NCBI GenBank assembly: GCA_029747015.1
Contig: JAKOGI010002176.1
Coordinates: forward strand, 41,001 to 105,000
Direction: 5' to 3'
DNA from: Carnegiea gigantea
Lineage: Eukaryota; Streptophyta; Magnoliopsida; Caryophyllales; Cactaceae
Length of the DNA: 64,000 nt
The translations under genes were made by a program, and so were the position numbers. Numbering within the stretch: the first letter of the stretch is position 1; every line of letters begins with the position of its first letter. Under the pieces are notes generated by a model. The model saw only the letters and a program-made list of their open reading frames with translations, did no database searches and had not been told where the DNA came from. Below, in pieces: positions 55,127 through 64,000 of the stretch.

Positions 55127-57328
55127 TGTAACACCTCGAATTTCTAACTCTTTTTCTTTATTCCTATTATTGATATATGTGGCAGCGAAAGCCTATGTAG
55201 GGTGTTACCGCTATATTTCCTTCTTGGAAATACTAGGCTGAGTATCAAGGACCAATCAAGAATAAAGATAAATTATGCATGATTAATAAGTCCACTTCAA
55301 ATCATTACAAATAACTCTTCAGGTGTTCGAATAATTTCAACTAATAATTAACTAAACAGCATCGGCCTAATGTTTCCTGGCAACAACCTCACTCTATCGC
55401 ATCTCCCCGTTACCATGCATGTCCACTCCACCTAAAAACAAAACATTTGGGAAAAGTGAGAGACACTCAGTAATAATCACCCCTAACAGTCAAAACACTC
55501 ACACAAATTCATTTCAAAACATTTTCGGGGTGGGGGAAATCAAGATAACTTTTCCAAGAATTTTCAATCTAACTCTTGTGGGAAAACCTCGGAATAAGTT
55601 TCCTCTTGGTTTAATCCTGTTAAACAACGGCGAGCGACCCCAGTGGGTCTCATAACCTGCAATACTTTTATTACAGCTGCTAAACTGAATCCTGGCCTAT
55701 TGTCCATATGACGGTTACCGGTAATCCTGGCCCACGTCTACCCTAAGGTGACTCGTGGCCGCTCACTTGCATGCACTTATACCCGGGGAAGACTCCTGGC
55801 CTTCAGTCGATAGGAGCCCAGCTGCCAACCCGCCCTTTTTATTCAGTTACTCACAAATCAGTTTCCATTATCATTTTTCCAAAACCCGACCCAACTCAGA
55901 CATCTTAAATTCCCTTTTTTTTTAAAAAAGACATCATTCTCTCAACAGTTACATATTTTTAGTTCAAATCAGTACAGACTCCTACAACAGTCCTTCAAAA
56001 CATTATAAATCATGTTCTCATTCAAACCACTATAAATCATTCTGGCAACTATAAACCATGTTTACCACACTTAAACACAAGTTGGGAAATCACAACACAC
56101 ACTACTTCATCATGAAAACACATCCCCAAACCTCAAATAAATACATTCAACCAGGCTAAGCAAAATTCATCACTTTCCAACTATTCGGGGGGGAGGGGGA
56201 GTTAGGGCATAACTATTACCTGATTTCCATTCAACCAACGGGCTCAGTTCTCTTACAACAGCCTACTGAGCTTCGCCTGAGTAACCAAAAATTTGTTCTT
56301 AGCTTCTCCTCAACATAGGATCAGATTCTAGCCTAATTCTAGACCCAGGAAATTTTCTCATTATTTTTAGACCAATTTAGGACACTAAACCGTACTATCC
56401 CTTGCTACCAAACCTGGACAGATTTGGTACCCTAACTTCCAGTGATCATATCTAGAGTTCCTGACGTTGAAATTAGGTGTTCTACACCATTCTAGAAGGG
56501 TAATTGCGTGTTCTACAACTTTCATGTTCACCATATCTCCATAACTAGCCTGGAAAGCCCCTAAAAAGCCTATTTTTTACAAGCCATCTCCAGACCATTG
56601 CCTCCCAGACAGCCTCTCGTAAATCGACCATAACTTGGTCTACACAGATCCAAATCACGTGATTCAAAAACCCTAGTACTTAGCACACCTAGACCTACTT
56701 AGTTTAAAAGTTTCACGATTTTTGGACCATCGTACGATTTGGGGCAAAGTTTTAAATTCGGATCAGATGTGGGGGCCTGACAGTGATACCTAGGGTGTTC
56801 TCTTTAAGCCTCCCCAAATTTAAATTTGAAAACAAACATATCAAATCAATAATTTGAAACCATAAAGTCAATTCAAGTCTTTTGCTTGCATGGAGGAATG
56901 CATGGAAGTAGAATCTCCATGCATCTACCAAAAGAAAACAAGGAGGGAAAAGTAATTACCTTGAAGAAAGGGGAGGGCGTATGGTTGCTGAACTGGTGGC
57001 CGACGGCACGGGGGGCAGCGTATCGAGGGGCGAGAGAGAGATAGAGAGAGAGAGAGAGATGAATGGTAAGGGGGGTTTTACAGTTTTAGGGGTTTAAAAG
57101 AAAAGGAATGAGATTTTGGTCTTGCATGAAATCTTGCTTTTAAAAAAAGAAATATTTTTCCAAATAATCCATAAAGGAAAATATAATTTTTAAATAAATC
57201 GTATTGGACCCACATTTACAATAAATAGAAGAATACATAGCAAATCCTTTTTCTTAAGGTCGGTCCGACATAACCACAAAATTAATAAGAATGAAAATTT
57301 TGGCCATCAAATTTTCTGGGGTTTTACA
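55127..57328 (-). repeat. Tekay 5' LTR (2,202 bp)
   Basis: TGTAACACCTCG to GGGGTTTTACA, pairing with 26565-28612. It carries about 140 bp (about 55815-55960) missing from the other LTR and a GA-rich microsatellite at about 57030-57060. Confidence 0.93.
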
Positions 57329-57333
57329 AATTA
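57329..57333. repeat. Target-site duplication AATTA, right copy
   Basis: Partner of 26560-26564. Confidence 0.9.
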
Positions 57334-58381
57334 TGTGTGTAAATTACGAATGAATTGTTGGATAGATTGGGTAAAAGTGGTGTTGTTAAAGGAGTTCAAT
57401 GGAAGCTTAGGTAAGTTCAAGTCAACCTGCTTAGATAAGATTGGATATGGGTACTTATTTTGGAATATATCGAGATTTAGCCATGTTGATTTTAACGTTG
57501 GTATGTTAAATAACTTGAATATTTGGTGTAATTGAGGATGGAAAGGATGGTGAAATGGTTGTGCGATTGTAGGTTGAATTAGTGGACGGTGAGAATAGAG
57601 ATGAAGGGCTAGACTTAGTTGAATTAAAAGGGCTATGATGACAAACTATGTAATGAACATAAGTTTGTTGAACGAAATTAAGGTGGCTGATTGAATTAAA
57701 TTGGGTATTTACCTTAGATCATAAAAGAGAGGAGTGAATAGTCATGATTGGAGAAAGATAAATCAAGTTCCCTAGCTATAGGATAAGTCTTTTCTACGGG
57801 ACTGAGATGATTTAATTGAAATTGTGGGTAACTTGTTAATGGCACAAGACAAGAATTTGGGAATCATGGGAAGAAGAACTAGCTCATGAATAAAAGAGTG
57901 ATTAGGCTTAAGCAAAGGGTTAAACATTAACATTTAGGAATGAATTGAATCAAGCAATGGAAACAGTAACCAAGTAGTAAAACCTTTGGATTTATAAAAG
58001 AGGTAATTCAAAGAAAGTAAAGCAAATGAGTAATATAGGCTATGAAAATATGACTTTGTATAATTACTAGAGAATTAGGGCTTAAATAAGATTTTCTTAT
58101 CAATACAGAGCTTTACAAAATCTATTACCTGGAAGGGCTTGAAAAGGAAAAACACTTAAAGGGAGACAAATTATTCATCAAGGTACGATACCACTTGTAT
58201 CCTCTAAAGATATTTAATTTTTTATTTGCCAATATAAAAAGGTTTTTATTTGGCTAATGAGACCATTAACACTCATTTCATTATTCATCCATTAATGTTC
58301 ACTGATTACCATGCATAAGTTTGGGCTAGCAGAATTGGCCCTTCTCGTTGATCGGCAAATTTTACAATTCATACAATGCCA
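57334..58381. other. Unassigned sequence right of the Tekay element
   Basis: Continuation of 25376-26559 across the Tekay insertion. AT-rich, no coding motif. GATACCACTTG at about 58188-58198 resembles the reverse of a tRNA-iMet primer site, so part of this stretch could be old LTR-element interior. Confidence 0.35.
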
Positions 58382-58686
58382 TGTTTCATGGGGCCATAAC
58401 CCTCTCCCCAAAAGGCCGGTCTGATGGGGTGTGCAACACCACCGCTTATAAGTCCAGGACCCTCTCATCACTTTTTCGATGTAGGACTCTTATCCGTGAC
58501 ATTCTCCCCCACCCAATCCTGTGACGCCCTCGTTACAGATGGGGCTCCTTGCCTACCCCGCTCGTCGGAGTGCTTGGCGGGACATCGGACTTGGGTCTGG
58601 ATTGACTCTGATACCACTTGTCATAGGGCCATTACCCTCTCCCCAAAAGATCGGTCTTTTGGGGAGAGGGTAATGGCCCCGTGACA
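58382..58686 (-). mobile_element. TRIM element (terminal-repeat retrotransposon in miniature)
   Basis: 305 bp without coding capacity. Minus-strand order from the right: a short LTR (58619-58686), primer site TGGTATCAGAGTCAAT (58616-58601), interior, purine tract GGATTGGGTGGGGGAGAA (58519-58502), and LTR (58382-58501, 120 bp). Both LTRs begin TG and end GTGACA and share CCCTCTCCCCAAAAG..CGGTC. The sequence type, with its GATGTAGGACTCTT and TTCTCCCCCACCC words, fits a TRIM-like repeat scattered through dicot genomes. No clean target duplication was found. Confidence 0.75.
58626..58679. repeat. Perfect 25-bp inverted repeat, 4-base loop
   Basis: The arm 58626-58650 (GGGCCATTACCCTCTCCCCA then AAAGA) is the exact reverse complement of 58655-58679, with TCGG between. 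It replaces the middle of the right TRIM LTR, which is 68 bp compared with 120 bp for the left. Confidence 0.97.
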
Positions 58687-60067
<1,381 letters not shown>

Positions 60068-60928
60068 ATTGTGAGTGAAAATGATGTGGTTGCAACACAT
60101 GTCATGTGACAATTAATACTTTAATATTCATTTTTTATCTAAAAAATTCCAATTTATGATTTACAATTAAAAAAATATTTAATGTTGCATCGATGAAGAG
60201 TGCAAATGTTATGATCCTAACACATGACAAGTGAAAAGTTAATGCCATAGTTGATTTAAATGTTAAATTTTGGTATAGTAGGACTCTCAATCTCCTTCCC
60301 TTTATATAATTAAATAAAGAAAAAAAACTCAATATTGCAAAGATTAATAAATGTGTGTTAATAAAAAGATTATTTTTCAAACGAAAAGTTAACATTATTT
60401 TTTTGGGCCAAAGAAAAAAGAATATTATAACACAAATATTTCACAGTACTTTTAATAACTACAATTAAATAAAAGGCCCTAGCATGGAGTCAAGGTCTAC
60501 AACATTACTAAAAATCACAACAATAAAACAACGCATATGGACTCTATGCAAAGCACCAGTCAACACCTTACAAAATCACACATGACTGACATGCCTAACC
60601 CAAGATGATGAGATTCAGGACGGAGGATTAAGCTCAACCTCATACTCTAAAATGAAAAGCCATCAACCACAAAATATTCTTGTTTGCTAGCTGGTTGGTC
60701 CAAACGTCACGCAAACCTTCCCTGAAGACATATATCTTAAGAATGTTGTCCAATGTTGTTTTCCACTCAATAGTTACCAACCAGCTAACAAATTTTTGAC
60801 CAACATGATTAATTTTTACAGTTGTCGTCTTCTTCAATTCGTAGAGTAAGTTGAAAACATCTTTCCCATCACTAAAATTGAAAAAAGGTATGTGACTACA
60901 AACAATCAATCACTATAGATAGTTTAGG
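60068..60928. other. Unassigned stretch; one 89-codon ORF
   Basis: The minus ORF 60909-60640 has no motif I recognise and unremarkable composition. I do not call it a gene. Confidence 0.35.
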
Positions 60929-61224
60929 TGGCTACTGGAATCACCAAGAATCCATGCTTCAAAACACAAATCTCAAAGATGGCTAGGTTGTGTAAGGGAG
61001 ATGGCAGAGAGATGATTAGATCTAGGGGATGTTTGTAGCTGTTGAGTTGTGTGTCTCATTCCTTGATCTGCTCCCCATTTTACAGTAGCACAAAGCTCCT
61101 AGCAGAATCATGAAATTAAATTAGTGAATTAATACTGAACTAATCTCCATTGTAACTGCTAAATCAATGGGCAGATTATGGTGCAATTATTGTGGGATTT
61201 AGTGATCGTTATCCTATGGTCAAC
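60929..61224 (-). repeat. 3' LTR of the right-edge copia element (left end approximate)
   Basis: The right boundary is well set: GGTCAACA at 61224 next to a purine tract. The left boundary is only the first plausible TG (60929); the sister LTR is outside the window. Confidence 0.45.
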
Positions 61225-61237
61225 AGCTCCCCCTCAG
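61225..61237 (-). other. Copia polypurine tract
   Basis: The minus strand reads ACTGAGGGGGAGC directly before TGTTGACC. Confidence 0.75.
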
Positions 61238-61784
61238 TCATAAAAAACGACAAATCCCATAACTCTTTGCCAACAAATTTCATCATGTTTCATACTGGGA
61301 ATGGAGTGTGCGACCAAAAACAAAAACAATAGTTATCCCCATTGATATATCAACTCATTATATACTGAACATAATCAGTCGGGCTTGATATAGTGATGGG
61401 GAAATGATTCTTCCTTAGACAATTGAAATAATCCATTAAGATTCAGCTACAAGGCGTCGATATGAAAATTTATTTCATAATCGACCCCCTTGAGTCTCAT
61501 CTTAGAATTACTAAGGCAACTATATTCTTTAATTCATACCCTTTTAGTATGAGTAATCACTATTCCATACCTAGTGCCAATATTATTCAGTCTCATCCTG
61601 CCCACTACTCAAGCATCAGAGCGATTGTCTGTGTGATTAGGCCAATCAGAAGCCTATTGACATTTCAATGTGCCTTACAATGCACTTGCTTATTTATGAT
61701 ATTTTTGAAAAGAAACATCAACCTTTATTTCATAAATACTTAAAAGGAAAAATGTGTCCATCATGCACTTACATACAACGAAAA

Positions 61785-62310
61785 ACTAAGTCTTACACAG
61801 ACCTAAGTTCCTCACATGAGCTTTAGAAGCGTCTCTAGGAATAAACTTAGCTAAATGATATGCTATTACCTTACTTGTAGATATGTACTTAATGGCAACG
61901 TCTTTATCTCTTATAGCATTTTAAACAAAATGATAACACCTCTTGATATGTTTAGTTTTCATGAGGAACTTAGATCTTTAGCAAATTGGATGGTAACATT
62001 ATTATCGCACATCATTTTTACAGGATCACCAATTCTAGGAGTGAGATTGAGATCCTGGAGAAAAATCCTCAGCCATATTGTGACTGGAGCAGCAAGGCAG
62101 CAAGCCACATACTCTACTTCTATAGTTGAAAGTGCTATGCAGTCTTATTTCTCACTACACCAAGATACGGTTCCCCCGCCTATGGTGAATACATATCCTG
62201 AGGTGGACCTGGACTCATCCAGATCGCCACCCTAACCAGCATCCAAATATCCTTTTAAGTTATGGTCCCCACCTTGGTAGCAAACGACCAGGTAACTTCT
62301 ACCATGTAGG
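61785..62310 (-). pseudogene. Copia RNase H (right-edge element)
   Basis: Minus reading: NLKGYLDAG, a stop in place of Trp/Asp, then GDLDESRSTSGYVFTIGGGT, IALSTIEVEYVACCLAAPVT, LRIFLQDLNLTPRIGDPVKM and MCDNNVTIQFAKD. The end is FIPRDASKAHVRNLGL at about 61845-61795. The Glu of EVEY and Asp of MCDN are kept. Several stops are present. Confidence 0.85.
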
Positions 62311-63160
62311 TAACAAAAGATTCTCTTAACAACTTGCCAATGAGCAGGCCCTATGTTGGTTTGGTAACGACTTACCAAACCAACCGCAAAGTAAATGTTT
62401 AGTCATGTACACAACATGCATAAATTAACTGCACTTGCATAGGGAGTATTGCTCATTCTCTCCTTTTCTTTATTTGTTTTAGGGCACTGGTTGAGACTTG
62501 AGGTTAGACGCTTTTCAACTTAAGTGTCCACACATTTAGAATAATGCATTTGAAAATGTTCCAAGATTTTATTAATGTACACTTCGTAAATCAAACCAAG
62601 AAGCTCCTTGGAATGGTTCTTGAGTTATTTCTATGTCTAGGACATACCTAGCTTCAGTCATGTCCTTCATCTTAAAGACAGAGGATAGCCACTGCTTAGT
62701 GGTTGGCATCATTTCCATCTTATTTCTAGCCAACAGCATGTCGTCAATATATAGAGTAAGAAACATAATCCTCTTTGTAGTTTTGTTGACATACACATAG
62801 TGATCTTCAAAAACCATGTTTAAATAAATGAGACAATGGCATCATGGAATTTGAAATACCACATTCTAGAAGACTGCTTGAGACTATAAATAGACCTTTT
62901 AAGATGACAAACTTTGTCCTCTTGACCTTTTGATGCAAAACAAATAGGTTGATCCATGTAGATCTCTTCTTCAAGATTTCTATTAAAGAAAGCAGTCTTT
63001 ACATCCATTTAAAACAATTCTAAATGCGAATGAGCAACCAGGGCTAGAAGTAGGAGGATAGAGGTAATTCCCACCACACGACAAAAAACCTCTTCGTATT
63101 CTACCATTTCAATTTAGTGAACCGCTTCGCCACTAAACGAGCTTTAAACTTGTTGATCGA
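62311..63160 (-). pseudogene. Copia reverse transcriptase (right-edge element)
   Basis: 63008-62820: MDVKTAFFNRNLEEEIYMDQ, then CHLKRSIYSLKQSSRMWYFK. 62817-62572, in another frame: LTLYIDDMLLARNKMEMMPT (active-site YIDD), then WLSSVFKMKDMTEARYVLDI. Downstream to 62311 only weak traces (YSLCKCS..FMHVVHD) of the palm/thumb remain. Family knowledge: the D of MDVKTAF and both D of YIDD are the catalytic triad, so all three are visible although the frame is broken. Confidence 0.87.
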
Positions 63161-63169
63161 TCCATCAGC

Positions 63170-64000
63170 CCAATGTTTTATCTTGAAAAACCACTTGTTT
63201 TGAATCACTTTAAGCTAGGGAGAAAGATTAACAAATTTCCAAACCCTATTTCTCACCATAGAGTTCATTTTATCCCTCATGGTGTTCATCCATTCTTTGT
63301 GATTTGGTTAATTAATAGCCTCTTGAAAAGAGGTAGGCTCTTCTATTTCCAAAGTAGTGCATATGAATACCTTCTCTTCAATTTGAAAATATCATCGAAG
63401 GATTCTTCCATGCTCACTTCTCTGGAGTCTAGGACCTTTGCTGGTTTTGCCCGCTGAGGTATTCCTCCCCTATCTCTAAGAGGTACAGAATCCTCAATGG
63501 GTAGAGAAACACTCCTACTATCCCTATGAGAAGTGGAATTTTAAACAAGTGAACTAACCTCATGTTCATGAATTGGAGACTGAGGATGAACCTCATTCTC
63601 TGGTTGACTCCCTTAGGTAACCAAAATCTTATGATCTCTTCTAGACAATGGAAGAGTACTACCTTCAATGACATGGTGAGTGTTTAAATTCTCCCCCTCA
63701 CCGAGAGATAGCGGATCATCTTCTGTAACTCATATAATGCTAGGTCCTTTTCGATTTCACGAATGCATGGGAGCTCGTCCTTAAGAAACTCAACATTGCA
63801 TAAATCTATTTCTATCATACCACCATTAGTATGGTCTCCAAATGTAACATATCTTTTAGAATGCCCGAACACCTTATGAACACCATTTTGATGGCCCTAG
63901 GACCAAGTTTCCTATGTTTGTGAGTTGGGTTGTGTACATAACCAGTTGAACCCCATAAGCGTACATGTTCTTAGGCGGGCTTTTCACCATGTCGTAACTC
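63170..64000 (-). pseudogene. Copia integrase C-terminal region and linker (partial)
   Basis: In shifting minus frames from the right edge: GYVHNPTHKHRKLGPRAIKM (about 63960-63890), then MFGHSKRYVTFGDHTNGGMI and EIDLCNVEFLKDELPCIREI (63872-63684), followed by a polar linker and weak traces down to 63170. This matches the copia block VHNPTHK..KLGPRG..C.F..YSEHSKGY..ED..VEFLEDE. The integrase core would be to the right of the window. Confidence 0.8.

Larger units (their letters stand above)
26565..57328 (-). mobile_element. Tekay-lineage chromovirus (Ty3/gypsy) with nested insertions
   Basis: LTRs of 2,048 bp (left, 3') and 2,202 bp (right, 5'), both TGTAACACC...TTTTACA, sit inside perfect AATTA duplications. 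Minus-strand order from the right: 5' LTR, tRNA-iMet primer site, acidic extra ORF, gag with two zinc knuckles, protease, then a 20-kb nested element, then RT, RNase H, integrase, a chromodomain-like end, purine tract and 3' LTR. Excluding the inserted B element it would be about 10.5 kb. The C-terminal chromodomain places it among plant chromoviruses, and the motif set fits Tekay/Del. All genes carry stops or frameshifts. Confidence 0.93.
60929..64000 (-). mobile_element. Ty1/copia element, 3' half, decayed, runs off the right edge
   Basis: Minus-strand pieces in pol order from the right edge: integrase C-terminus/linker (64000-63420), RT (about 63160-62560), RNase H (62300-61780), 3' untranslated part, purine tract (61237-61225) and a 3' LTR ending at 61224. 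It is a different lineage from the SIRE element: the RNase H reads DLDESRSTSGYVFTIGGGTV, and the RT has YIDDMLL instead of YVDD. Stops and shifts are frequent. Confidence 0.8.

Noticed and set aside
58424..58684. 86-codon ORF over the TRIM
   Set aside because: TRIM elements are non-coding. The frame crosses the primer site and the hairpin and has no homology I recognise.
60640..60909. 89-codon minus ORF considered as a LINE or host exon
   Set aside because: No endonuclease, RT or zinc-finger motif and no neighbouring frame that extends it.

Overview
The window looks like plant nuclear DNA, almost certainly from a flowering plant with a repeat-rich genome. Every coding region I can recognise belongs to an LTR retrotransposon of a typical plant lineage: Ty3/gypsy Athila, Tat-like and chromovirus/Tekay, and Ty1/copia SIRE/Maximus plus a second copia type. 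A small TRIM element and AT-rich simple repeats are also present. I found no host protein gene, rRNA or tRNA gene, or CRISPR array.

Layout from left to right. (1) 1-8585: a minus-strand, Tat-like gypsy element carrying a decayed gag and no recognisable pol. Its LTR copies are at the window start and at about 5949-8585, and each copy holds a different tandem array. (2) 8586-16182: a minus-strand Athila element (E1) with 5' LTR, tRNA-Asp-type primer site, gag, protease, RT-RNase H and decayed integrase. Its 3' end is cut off by element 1. (3) 16183-about 25060: a second, more decayed Athila copy (E2). It is truncated inside integrase where E1 joins it, and is split by a 4,298-bp solo LTR (18784-23081, target duplication AGTTG). 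(4) 25061-26559: a Tat-type LTR scrap, then unassigned sequence. (5) 26560-57333: a three-level nest. A Tekay chromovirus (26565-57328, AATTA) contains a long-LTR gypsy element here called B (31673-51928, ATTGG), which contains a SIRE copia element (37477-46754, CAATA). (6) 57334-60928: unassigned flank, a rearranged TRIM with a perfect hairpin (58382-58686), and a TA/GT microsatellite. (7) about 60929-64000: the 3' half of a decayed minus-strand copia element that runs off the right edge.

How it works together: these are layers of insertion, not an operon-like system. The SIRE element is the youngest and best preserved layer: its LTRs are both 1,474 bp and differ at about 34 positions by my hand count. 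It is still broken by frameshifts and stops. Tekay and B LTR pairs differ by roughly 7-10% in the stretches I compared. No element in the window looks able to move by itself.

The observations most worth a second look are: the B element, whose 3' LTR is fused directly to mid-gag with the same 5-bp word on both sides; LTRs carrying expanding tandem arrays in three families; an acidic extra ORF upstream of Tekay gag; the extra ORF of the SIRE element; and a TRIM whose LTR has become a perfect 25-bp hairpin.
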